From Actinokineospora globicatena (GTDB lineage Bacteria; Actinomycetota; Actinomycetes; Mycobacteriales; Pseudonocardiaceae): 64,000 bases of DNA. Positions within the stretch are counted from its first letter, which is position 1, and every line of letters starts with the position of its first letter. The DNA lies in the NCBI RefSeq assembly GCF_024171945.1, contig NZ_JAMTCR010000004.1, positions 310,001-374,000 of the forward strand, written 5' to 3'. Of the stretch, positions 8,932 to 16,160 are shown in pieces. The notes below the pieces were generated by a model. That model was not told the origin of the DNA and searched no databases. It saw nothing but the letters and a program-made list of their open reading frames with translations. Position numbers and translations under genes: made by a program.

Positions 8932-9369
8932 GTGTCTGAGGTCGAGACCAGCCCGGTAGCCCGCACCAACGGGGTCCGTGACGTGGAAGTCCGCGTGTGG
9001 GCGGACGCCGAGCAGGTGCCGCTGCTGCGGTCCTTCGCGGCCGATATCGCGATGCGGCTGGACTTCGACCTCGACTCCATCGAAGACCTGCGCATGGCCG
9101 TGGACGAGGCCTGCTCGCTGCTCGTGCGCGCCGCGGCTCCCGACAGCGCCCTGCTGTGCTGGTTCGAGCCGGAAGAGCACGGCGTCCGGGTCCGGGTCCG
9201 GGTGGACGCCGAGCACGGCGAGCCCCCGTCGGGCGACGCCATGGGCTGGCAGATCCTCACCGCGCTCGCCGCCACCGTCACCGAGACCGTCGACACCGTC
9301 GACGGCGGCCACCGCATCACCATCGAGCTGCTGGCCGTGCCCGGTCCAGGCGAAGTGGATCCCCGGTGA
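8932..9369 (+). CDS. usfX: Anti-sigma-F factor, UsfX/RsbW-type HATPase protein
   Basis: Predicted anti-sigma factor of 145 residues that would hold SigF inactive until a STAS antagonist displaces it. The block DLRMAVDEACSLLVRAAAPD aligns by eye with mycobacterial UsfX. The N-box asparagine found in Bacillus RsbW (EACTNAV) is replaced (EACSLLV), as I recall it also being in UsfX, so ATP use may differ from classical RsbW kinases. The start GTG 8932 has a near-perfect AGGAGG seven bases upstream. Its stop overlaps the sigF GTG by 4 bp, so the two proteins are translationally coupled. Confidence 0.85.
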   Translation: MSEVETSPVARTNGVRDVEVRVWADAEQVPLLRSFAADIAMRLDFDLDSIEDLRMAVDEACSLLVRAAAPDSALLCWFEPEEHGVRVRVRVDAEHGEPPSGDAMGWQILTALAATVTETVDTVDGGHRITIELLAVPGPGEVDPR

Positions 9370-10223
9370 CCAAGACCCCTGAGTCAGCGAGCCCCGGGCC
9401 CGAGAGCCCCGCGGACAGCTCCCCGGCTGATGACGCCGTGGAGACCGCTCCGGAGCTGGCGGACGAGAAGAGCACGAAGGGTTCCGACGCCAACGTCGAG
9501 CGCTTCCGCGCGCTCGCCGCGCTCGACCCGGCCGACCCCAAGCGCGCCGCGCTGCGCGGCGACCTCGTCGCCGACCACATGGACCTCGCGCGCAACCTGG
9601 CCCGCAAGTTCGACCGGCGCGGCGACCAGCTGGAGGACCTGGTCCAGGTCGCCACCATCGGGCTGATCAAGGCCGTCGACCGGTTCGAGGCGGACCGGGG
9701 CAACTTCTACGCCTTCGCCATCCCCACCATCATGGGGGAGCTGCGCAGGCACTTCCGGGACACCGGCTGGGCGGTGCGGGTGCCCCGCCAGCTCAAGGAG
9801 CTGCACGTCACGGTCGCCGCGGGGCGCAACGAGCTGAGCCAGAAGCTCGGTCGGGCCCCCAAGCCCAGCGAGCTGGCCGACCACTTAGGGCTGACCAAGG
9901 AGCAGGTGTACGAGGCGCTGGTGGCCAGCGCGGCCAAGCAGGGCACCTCGCTCGACGCCAGGCTCGCGGAGCCTGCCGGTGACCGCTTCGGCTACGAGGA
10001 CGACCGCTTGGCCGAGGTCGACAACCGCAGGGCGCTCGGCCCGCTGATCGCCGAGCTGCCCGAACGGGAACAGAAGATCATCGTGTTGCGGTTCTTCCGC
10101 GGCATGTCCCAGGCCGACATCGCCCGCCGCGTCGGCGTCTCGCAGATGCAGGTGTCCCGGTTGCTGGCCAAGACGCTGGAGCGGCTGCGCGCCGCTCTCG
10201 GCGAGGACACCCTGGCGGGCTGA
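9366..10223 (+). CDS. sigF: RNA polymerase sigma factor SigF/SigB family
   Basis: Alternative sigma factor of 285 residues for stress, stationary-phase or developmental genes. After an acidic, disordered N-terminus of about 55 residues come region 2 (LVQVATIGLIKAVDRFEAD, then FYAFAIPTIMGELRRHFRD), region 3 (PKPSELADHLGLTKEQVYEA) and region 4 with its helix-turn-helix (MSQADIARRVGVSQMQVSRL). Start GTG 9366 lies inside the usfX stop (GTGA). It converges on the whiB gene with 39 bases between stops. Confidence 0.93.
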   Translation: MTKTPESASPGPESPADSSPADDAVETAPELADEKSTKGSDANVERFRALAALDPADPKRAALRGDLVADHMDLARNLARKFDRRGDQLEDLVQVATIGLIKAVDRFEADRGNFYAFAIPTIMGELRRHFRDTGWAVRVPRQLKELHVTVAAGRNELSQKLGRAPKPSELADHLGLTKEQVYEALVASAAKQGTSLDARLAEPAGDRFGYEDDRLAEVDNRRALGPLIAELPEREQKIIVLRFFRGMSQADIARRVGVSQMQVSRLLAKTLERLRAALGEDTLAG

Positions 10224-10262
10224 GCGGTGCCGTCCCCGGCGTCGCGGCCGAGACCCCCGCGC

Positions 10263-10559
10263 TCAGGAGACCCTGAGCGACCGCCTGCGCTGCGCGATCA
10301 GGGTGCGGCGCTCGCCCTCGCCCATGGCACCCCAGATGCCGTAGGGCTCCTGCACGGCCAGCGCGTGCTCGCGGCACTGCTGCAGCACCGGGCAGGCGCG
10401 GCAGACGGCCTTGGCCCGCTCCTCGCGCGCGTGCCGCGCGGGGCCGCGCTCGGCGTCGGGGTGGAAGAACATCATGCTGTCGGCGCCCCGGCACGAGCCG
10501 TTGAGCTGCCACGCCCACTCGTCGGACACTGGCTTGGGCAGACGGGTGATCTCGGCCAT
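10263..10559 (-). CDS. WhiB-family Fe-S regulator, WhiB3/WhiD type
   Basis: Small iron-sulfur transcription factor of 98 residues. The four cluster cysteines are Cys23, Cys53, Cys56 and Cys62 (CxxC from CRACP), and the sigma-binding turn GIWGAMGE follows. The opening RLPKPVSDEWAWQLNGSCRG plus MMFFHPDAERG closely resembles mycobacterial WhiB3 and Streptomyces WhiD rather than WhiB1, WhiB2 or WhiB7. A SigF-type promoter lies upstream. A role in redox or developmental control is inferred from the subfamily. Confidence 0.92.
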   Translation of the reverse strand: MAEITRLPKPVSDEWAWQLNGSCRGADSMMFFHPDAERGPARHAREERAKAVCRACPVLQQCREHALAVQEPYGIWGAMGEGERRTLIAQRRRSLRVS

Positions 10560-10608
10560 GGCGCTTCCCTCCTCGGTGCCCGCTCCGCACAGCGGGTTCG
10601 ACCGGGAA

Positions 10609-10634
10609 CTACCCCCGCCCTGGACCGTCGAAAC
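10609..10634 (-). promoter_or_regulatory. Candidate SigF-type promoter of whiB
   Basis: On the minus strand GTTT (10634-10631), 16 bases, then GGGTAG (10614-10609), about 50 bases upstream of the whiB start. Element sequence and spacing match the box upstream of usfX-sigF, supporting control of this WhiB protein by the neighbouring sigma factor. Confidence 0.6.
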
Positions 10635-10775
10635 GGGTCACGTGCGGGGCGGCTGAACAGCCGCACGAGAGCACCGGGCGCGCGGCGCGCCACCCCGGTT
10701 GGCAACTACTGTGACGTCGGCGTGGACGGCTGGCGCGCGAGCGCGGCGACACGCCGCGGTGAGGAAGGACCGATA

Positions 10776-11087
10776 GTGGAGATCAACAGCGAGGGCACCG
10801 ACCCGGTGGTCGTCTCGGTCACCGGCGAGGTCGACCTGGCCACCGCGCCCCAGTTGGAGCAGGCCCTCGACGCCGCGCTCGGCCGCGAGGGCGCGACCGG
10901 CGTGCGGGTGGACCTGTCCGCGGTGGAGTTCATGGACTCGGCGGGCCTGCGGGTGCTGGTCGCCGCGTTGCGCAAGGCCGAGGACAGCGGGCGCGCCCTG
11001 GTGCTCGACGCGCCGCACGAGCGGGTCCGCCGGATCATCGAGATCACCGGGCTGGCCGAGGTGTTCGGCCTCGCCGGGTCGTCCTGA
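10776..11087 (+). CDS. Anti-sigma factor antagonist (STAS domain)
   Basis: Single STAS domain of 103 residues, the type of protein that binds an RsbW/UsfX-like anti-sigma factor and frees the sigma factor. The phosphorylation site is Ser55 in EFMDSAGLRV, and the opening strand reads VVVSVTGEVDLATAP. The start is GTG 10776, with GAGGAAGG upstream. It diverges from whiB and heads a run of four further signalling genes on the same strand; the 210-base gap to the next gene leaves open whether they share a transcript. Confidence 0.88.
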   Translation: MEINSEGTDPVVVSVTGEVDLATAPQLEQALDAALGREGATGVRVDLSAVEFMDSAGLRVLVAALRKAEDSGRALVLDAPHERVRRIIEITGLAEVFGLAGSS

Positions 11088-11297
11088 TCGGGTACCGCCT
11101 GATCGGCGGTTGATTCACCCGGACATCACCTGGGTACCTCACCCGGCGTGAAGACAACGGTCGCGGGACTGGTGGCCGGGTCCCCCGGGAGCACGAGCGG
11201 TGCGGGAACCGGGCCGGTGCGCGGGGGCACCAGGGGTCCCGCGGCGGTGCGGCATCGACAGCGCGCTGGACGCGCTCGAGGGGTGGTGGCGGGTGAC

Positions 11298-11771
11298 GTG
11301 AGCGAGGCGCCGAGCACCGGGCGGGTGCGCCAGTTGGCCACCCGCCTGCCCCCGGCCACCACGTCCGCGGCGGCGGCAAGGGACTTCGTGACCGCCGCGC
11401 TGCGGTCGTGGGCGGTCGGCGACGACTTGGTCTGCGATGTGGTGTTGGCCACCTCTGAGCTGGTCACCAACGCGATCGAGCACAGCGCGGGCCACATCCG
11501 GCTGGAACTGTCGCTGACCGGGGGCCGGGTCCTGCTGCGGGTGGGCGACGACGCCACCACCACCCCGGTGCGCAAGCCGCCCGACCTGATGTCGGAGCGC
11601 AGCCGGGGGTTGACCATCGTCGCCGCCCTGAGCGAGTCTTGGGGGCACGAACCGGATCACGTCGGCAAGTGGGTGTGGGCGGAGTTCGGCCAGGTCAGCG
11701 TGCCCTCCGGCGCTCCGGTGGCGGCGACGCACCGGGAGTCGGCGGCGTCGTTGCCGTTGGACAACCAGTAG
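11298..11771 (+). CDS. RsbW-type HATPase serine kinase / anti-sigma factor
   Basis: HATPase_c-2 protein of about 157 residues. The N-box is canonical (LATSELVTNAIEHSAGH, with the metal-binding Asn), and the later glycine box reads SRGLTIVAALSESWG. It should be able to bind ATP, unlike UsfX, and probably phosphorylates one of the STAS proteins. The frame is open from GTG 11148, but the first 50 residues are Gly/Arg-rich and unlike the family, so I prefer GTG 11298 (VSEAPSTGRVRQL). This start is uncertain. Confidence 0.8.
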   Translation: MSEAPSTGRVRQLATRLPPATTSAAAARDFVTAALRSWAVGDDLVCDVVLATSELVTNAIEHSAGHIRLELSLTGGRVLLRVGDDATTTPVRKPPDLMSERSRGLTIVAALSESWGHEPDHVGKWVWAEFGQVSVPSGAPVAATHRESAASLPLDNQ

Positions 11772-11817
11772 GGTGGACGGGGTCCACACCCCCGGAGCCG
11801 GAAGCGTGGCGTGAGAG

Positions 11818-13179
11818 ATGTCCGGATCGAAGCAGTCCGCTGAGCCGTCCGCGGTGGTCATGCCGCCGCTCGGCGCGCAGACCCCGGACGTGCCGACCGA
11901 GCAGGACCTGCTCGCCCAGGCGCGGCAGCGGGCCGCGCTGGCCGGGGAGATCACCACCGAGCTGGCCGGGTCGCTGAACCTGCGCCGCACCATTCTGCGG
12001 CTCTTCTCGTTGATCACCCCGGACCTGGCCGACTGGGCCATGCTCGCGATGGTCGACCACCGCGGTGACCAGCTGGCCCTCTACGGCGGCAAGGAGCACA
12101 CCTTCGCCACCAGCGTCACCCGCTCCGCCGTCGAGGACCTGGGCGTCGGCCGGGTGCTGCGCTCCGGTCAGAGCGAGCTGCTGCATGTCGCGCTGCGCGA
12201 CGACGACGACTACTCCTCGGTCGCCGACGGCCTGGACAGCATGATCCCGCACGACCAGCTGCGCGACGAGGCGACATCGCTGCGCCCTGCCGACGTGCTC
12301 GGCTTGGCGCTGACCGCCCGCGGCAGCACCGTCGGCGTGCTGGTGATCGTGCGCGGAGCTGGTCGCGGCTTCCCCGACGAGGACGTGGCCCTCGCCGAGC
12401 AGGTCGCCGGTCGCGCCGCGATGGCGCTGGACTCGGCCCGGCTCTACGAGGACCGCACCAGGGTCGCGTCGGTGCTGCAGGCCAGCCTGCGCCCGCCGAC
12501 CCTGCCCAGGGTGGCCAGGCTGCGCCTGTCGGCCCGCTTCCGCGCCGCCGCGGAGCACATGGACATCGGCGGCGACTTCTACGACGTGCACGGCTCCGGC
12601 CGCGACTGGGTGCTGGTCACCGGCGACGTCTGCGGCAAGGGCGTCGAGGCGGCTGTGCTCACCGGGCGCGCCAGACAGAGCATCCGCACGGCCGCGTACT
12701 TCGACCGCAGCCCGCACAGCGTGCTCGCCGCGCTCAACGCGGTCCTCTACGACGAAGAGTCCGACAAGTTCGTCACGGCCGTGTGCGCGCGAGTTCGCCC
12801 GGCCGACGACGGGAATTCCGCCCGGGTCGACCTGGCCGCCGCAGGACACCCGGCGCCGCTGGTGCTGCGCGCCAACGGCGTGGTCGAGCAGGCCATGGTC
12901 GGCGGGACCGTCGCGGGCGTGCTGCCCGAGGTCGGCTACCGGGAGACCACCGTCGAACTGCGCCCCGGCGACACGATGCTCATGTTCACCGACGGCATCT
13001 ACGAGGCCCGCGGCGCCGCGGGCTTCTACGGGATGGACCGGTTGGTCGCGCTGCTGCCCGCCTACGCGGGCGCGGGCCCGGACGCGGTGTGCGAGGCCGT
13101 CGAACAGGACGTTGTGGAGTTCCTCGCGGGCCGGGCGCACGACGACATGGCCCTGCTCGCGGTGGCCTGCGGGAGGTAG
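11818..13179 (+). CDS. GAF-domain SpoIIE/RsbU-type PP2C phosphatase
   Basis: Cytosolic phosphatase of 453 residues expected to dephosphorylate a STAS antagonist and so release a sigma factor. Residues of roughly 45-220 form a GAF-like sensor. The PP2C core follows with GGDFYDV and GDVCGKGVEAA (metal-binding Asp residues), AAAGHPAPLVL, FTDGIYEAR and HDDMALLAV. All the usual metal ligands appear present. It starts 46 bases after the kinase gene and ends 7 bases before the cobalamin-binding gene. The GAF ligand is unknown. Confidence 0.92.
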   Translation: MSGSKQSAEPSAVVMPPLGAQTPDVPTEQDLLAQARQRAALAGEITTELAGSLNLRRTILRLFSLITPDLADWAMLAMVDHRGDQLALYGGKEHTFATSVTRSAVEDLGVGRVLRSGQSELLHVALRDDDDYSSVADGLDSMIPHDQLRDEATSLRPADVLGLALTARGSTVGVLVIVRGAGRGFPDEDVALAEQVAGRAAMALDSARLYEDRTRVASVLQASLRPPTLPRVARLRLSARFRAAAEHMDIGGDFYDVHGSGRDWVLVTGDVCGKGVEAAVLTGRARQSIRTAAYFDRSPHSVLAALNAVLYDEESDKFVTAVCARVRPADDGNSARVDLAAAGHPAPLVLRANGVVEQAMVGGTVAGVLPEVGYRETTVELRPGDTMLMFTDGIYEARGAAGFYGMDRLVALLPAYAGAGPDAVCEAVEQDVVEFLAGRAHDDMALLAVACGR

Positions 13180-13186
13180 GTCGGCA

Positions 13187-14236
13187 GTGACAGGCGGAGT
13201 TCTCGACCCGGTGGTCGACGCCCTTGCCCGGTTCGACGGCGCGCTCGCCTCGGTCGACGTCGACGCCGCGGTCGACGTGGTGGAACGGCTGCTCGACGAC
13301 GGCACCGACGCGGTCACCGTGCTGGTCGACGTGATCGCCTCCGCGCAGCGCACCGTGGGCGACCGCTGGCAGCGCGGCGAGTGGACCGTCGCCGAGGAGC
13401 ACGCCGCCACCGCGGTTTCGGTGTCGGCGACCGAGGCCGTGGCGCGCAAGGTCCGCCGCACCCCCGCCACCCGGGGCCGGGTCGTGGTGGCCTGCGCCGA
13501 ACGCGAGTGGCACGCGCTGCCCGCGATGATCGTCGGCACCGCCCTGCGCGCCGACGGCTGGGACATCACCCTGCTCGGCGCCTCCACCCTGCCGGTGCGG
13601 CTGAGCCAGTACCTGCACGACCTCGGGCCCGACGCCACCGCCGTGAGCTGCTCGATCCTCGGCGCGCTGCCCACCACCCGGCGGTTCATCGAGGCCAGCA
13701 CCGCGGCGGGCATCCCGGTCGTGGTCGGCGGCTCCGCCTTCGGCCCGGACGACCGGCGCGCGGCGGCCCTCGGCGCCACCGCGTGGGCCGCGGGCGCCCG
13801 CGAGGCCATCGCCGCCGTGCACGCCCTTCCCACTGTGGTCGCCGCCGCCCCGCCGCTGTCGAGCGCGGCCGCCGCCGAGCAGGCCGCCATGGAACTGGCC
13901 CACCACCGGCTGGTCAGCGCGCTGCGCGACCGCTGGTCGCTGGCCGCCCAGATCGTGACCACCGACCAGCACCCGCTCGACAGCGTCCACGACGTCGCCG
14001 CCGACGTCGTCAACCAGTCGCTGCACGCGGTCAGCGCGGCGCTGCTCACCGGCGACCCGCGCACCGTCTCCGACACCGCGACCTGGGTCGCCGACCTGCT
14101 GGCCGCCCGCTCCGTCGACCGGTCCCTGGTCGGCGAGCTCGGCCGCCTGCTCGTCGCGGACCTGCGCGACTACCCGCTGGCCCGCGCCTTGGTCGAAGAC
14201 CACTGGACAGACCCCATCACGACTGGACCACGATGA
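13187..14236 (+). CDS. Stand-alone cobalamin-binding sensor (CarH-like, no DNA-binding domain)
   Basis: Protein of 349 residues. Residues 1-90 look like the four-helix cap of B12 proteins and contain Trp61 and Glu71-His72 with the W-x9-EH spacing that covers adenosylcobalamin in the CarH photoreceptor. A Rossmann-like B12 domain follows (RVVVACAEREWHALPAMIVG with candidate lower ligand His109, then SCSILGALP and VVVGGSAFG). There is no MerR helix-turn-helix. The last 130 residues are helical and unrecognised. It sits 7 bases after the phosphatase and overlaps the next STAS gene by 4 bp, so its output is probably protein-protein signalling. Light sensing is inference. Confidence 0.82.
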   Translation: MTGGVLDPVVDALARFDGALASVDVDAAVDVVERLLDDGTDAVTVLVDVIASAQRTVGDRWQRGEWTVAEEHAATAVSVSATEAVARKVRRTPATRGRVVVACAEREWHALPAMIVGTALRADGWDITLLGASTLPVRLSQYLHDLGPDATAVSCSILGALPTTRRFIEASTAAGIPVVVGGSAFGPDDRRAAALGATAWAAGAREAIAAVHALPTVVAAAPPLSSAAAAEQAAMELAHHRLVSALRDRWSLAAQIVTTDQHPLDSVHDVAADVVNQSLHAVSAALLTGDPRTVSDTATWVADLLAARSVDRSLVGELGRLLVADLRDYPLARALVEDHWTDPITTGPR

Positions 14237-14559
14237 CCGCGTTCGCCCACACCACCAAGATCGAGCAAGACCGCGCCACCATCTCGGTCACCGGCGAACT
14301 CGACACCCACACGTCCATCCCGTTCAAGCAGGCGCTGCTGGCCCTCGCCGACACCCACGCCGAGGTGGTCGTCGACCTCGCCAACCTGGAGTTCATCGAC
14401 TCCAGTGGCCTGAGCGCGTTCATCGCCGCCCACAAGCGCACCCTGCTCAACGGCAACCGCGTCCTGCTCGACCAGGTCCCGCCGTTCCTGTCCCGGATCC
14501 TCGCCATCACCGGGCTCGTGGAGATCATCCAGGTCCTCGGCGCCGCCGACACCGCCTGA
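14233..14559 (+). CDS. Anti-sigma factor antagonist (STAS domain), second copy
   Basis: STAS domain of 108 residues with phosphorylatable Ser57 in EFIDSSGLSAF and the strand ATISVTGELDTHTSIPF. ATG 14233 overlaps the stop of the cobalamin-binding gene (ATGA), so it is translationally coupled to it and may be its direct partner. It differs clearly from the STAS protein at 10776, so the two probably serve different kinases. A DnaA-box sequence begins immediately after the stop. Confidence 0.88.
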   Translation: MTAFAHTTKIEQDRATISVTGELDTHTSIPFKQALLALADTHAEVVVDLANLEFIDSSGLSAFIAAHKRTLLNGNRVLLDQVPPFLSRILAITGLVEIIQVLGAADTA

Positions 14560-15005
14560 GTTGTCCACAGGCCCACTCGTCGCCCGGCGCACCATTCCCA
14601 GACTCCCCGGTAAGCTGTATATCGGGGGCTGCTCAGCGCGGCCCGGCCGCGCGTCGCGATTTCCACCTGGAACATGAAAGCGTCCCATCGGCGCTCGCGG
14701 CATTTCCGTTACGGCCCGGTGCAAATTTGTATCGGCCGCCGCTGATTCTCTGAAAAGCGCGCGGATGTCTCGACGCGCAAGTCACTAGTCGCCCGTGTCA
14801 TCGGCTGTATCCCCAGGCAAACCCTGTCGACGGTGGAGATAAACCGCGACCAGTCGTGCGCCGGGAGAAGATCAGGTGCGCCCGGAAAGAGTACTGACTG
14901 TCCCCTTGTGCGGGGTTACGCTCGGCACGGCGTCGAATCCGGCGCGGCCCACTGTGGGGAATCGGTCGCGGTTGTCGGCCGCCCCGAATCGAAAGGCGAG
15001 AAATC
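14560..15005 (+). other. Intergenic region, less GC-rich than its surroundings
   Basis: This 446-base gap is visibly richer in A and T (for example around 14720-14760) than the flanking genes and holds no credible ORF. It begins with TTGTCCACA (14561-14569), a consensus actinobacterial DnaA box. It must contain the promoter of the small secreted protein that follows. No terminator or structured RNA was recognised. Confidence 0.4.
14561..14569 (+). other. DnaA-box sequence
   Basis: TTGTCCACA directly after the STAS stop codon. It is part of the 14-mer GAGTTGTCCACAGG that occurs identically at 42494 and 57809. Binding by DnaA is inferred from the consensus only. Confidence 0.4.
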
Positions 15006-15401
15006 GTGTCCTTTGTGCGAAGAATGACGGCCGGGGCGTGCGCGGTGCTGGCCGTGGCGGGTGTGTCGGTGCTCGGCGCGCCGACCGCGAGCGCGGCAAC
15101 CGAGCGGGCCAACGGCTGCGTGAAGGTCGCCGTCGAGTACACCCGCACCAGCCCGGTCAGCTGGCACGTCGACTGGGCGAGCGTGGCCAACAACTGCTCC
15201 CCGTTCTACGGGTACTTCCAGCTCAGCGGCCTCACCTTCGACCGCAGGAGCCAGGACTCCCAGTCGGCCAGCGGGTTCACCCTCACGCTCAACCAGGACT
15301 GGGGCGCCATGACGACGCCGCAGGTGTGCGGCATCGCCTGGCTCAAGATCACGCCGAGCTACTGGGCCGAGAACGGCTACGTCTGCGTCCCGCTGACCTG
15401 A
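15006..15401 (+). CDS. Small secreted protein, unknown function
   Basis: Protein of 131 residues starting at GTG 15006, with GAAAGGCGAG upstream as ribosome-binding site. The signal peptide ends at about residue 30 (GAPTASAATE). The mature domain of about 100 residues has four cysteines (NGCVKV, NNCSPF, QVCGIA, YVCVPL), which could form two disulfides. Aromatic residues are frequent (WHVDWAS, FYGYFQ). I do not recognise the family. The AT-richer upstream region could mean recent acquisition, but the coding part is GC-rich. Confidence 0.75.
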   Translation: MSFVRRMTAGACAVLAVAGVSVLGAPTASAATERANGCVKVAVEYTRTSPVSWHVDWASVANNCSPFYGYFQLSGLTFDRRSQDSQSASGFTLTLNQDWGAMTTPQVCGIAWLKITPSYWAENGYVCVPLT

Positions 15402-15406
15402 CCCGC

Positions 15407-15856
15407 TCAGCTCGACACGGGGGAACGGCGGTGCGCGGCTGCGGAGAACTCGCGCAGCCCGTGCAGCAGCGCCGCCCGCGACGGGGCGGGCATGGCGTCG
15501 AGGACGGCGGCGAGATCGGCCCGGCGGGCGGCCCGGAGCCGGTCGAGCAGCTCGCGGCCGGTGATGGTGAGCACGATCTCGACCTCGCGCCGGTCGGTGG
15601 TGGCCGGGCGGCGGTCGAGCAGCCCCGCGGCCTGCAGGCGGTCGCACAGCCTGCTGGTGGACGACGGGATCGTGCCCAGCTCCTCGGTGAGGCGGGTCAG
15701 GTTCACCGGCTCCAGGGTCTCCACGAAGTGCAGCGCGCGCAGCTGCATCGGCGGGACCTTCGGGTAGACGTCGGTGCTCGCCCTGGTGAGGACCAGGCCA
15801 AGAGCACGGGCGGCCACCTCGGTCTCGGCCACCTCGTCGACCTGCCGCAGCGCCAT
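15407..15856 (-). CDS. MarR-family transcriptional regulator
   Basis: Winged-helix DNA-binding protein of 149 residues. The recognition segment reads TIPSSTSRLCDRLQAAGLLDRRPATTDRREVEIVLT, with the D-x-R wing typical of MarR. ATG 15856 (MALRQVDEVAE) is chosen because upstream codons to 16027 are Ala/Pro-rich and lie in a repetitive region. It stands alone between a convergent secreted-protein gene and the 23-bp repeat array, so its target and ligand cannot be inferred from context. Confidence 0.88.
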   Translation of the reverse strand: MALRQVDEVAETEVAARALGLVLTRASTDVYPKVPPMQLRALHFVETLEPVNLTRLTEELGTIPSSTSRLCDRLQAAGLLDRRPATTDRREVEIVLTITGRELLDRLRAARRADLAAVLDAMPAPSRAALLHGLREFSAAAHRRSPVSS

Positions 15857-15925
15857 GGGCACCACTCTCGCACACCGGCCGTGGTCCGCGGCCCGATCCC
15901 CGTTGCCGGTTAACACGGTCGGCGC

Positions 15926-16160
15926 TGCCCGTTCAGGCGCCCGCGGCGATGGTGATCCAGCCGCGGGCGGCGCTGCCGTCCAGCCGCGGGCGGCCATGCC
16001 GATGAGCCGCGCGCGACTGTGCCGCATAGCCGCGCGCGGCCTCGCCGTCTAGCTGCGGGCGCGTTGCCGACGGGCCTCGCGGTGGTGTCGTCGAGCCCCG
16101 GGCGGCGGTGCCGATGAGCCGCGCACGGCTTGGCCGTCTAGCAGCGGGCGGCGATGCCCG
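15926..16160. repeat. Degenerate 23-bp tandem repeat array, about 10 units
   Basis: Units begin near 15926, 15951, 15974, 15997, 16020, 16043, 16065, 16086, 16109, 16132 and 16155. Most spacings are exactly 23 bp, with a few of 21, 22 or 25. A unit typically starts TGCCG and continues with a (G/T)AGCCGCG(G/C)GCG core. The array occupies the gap between marR and the PHP gene and runs through the PHP stop codon. The period is not a multiple of three and there are no spacers, so it is neither coding nor CRISPR. Confidence 0.75.

Noticed and set aside
14833-15027. 64-codon ORF upstream of the small secreted protein
   Set aside because: No ribosome-binding site or recognisable sequence, and it overlaps the start of the supported gene in another frame.
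15926-16160. CRISPR array
   Set aside because: Repeats are contiguous and degenerate with no unique spacers, and no cas gene is in the window.
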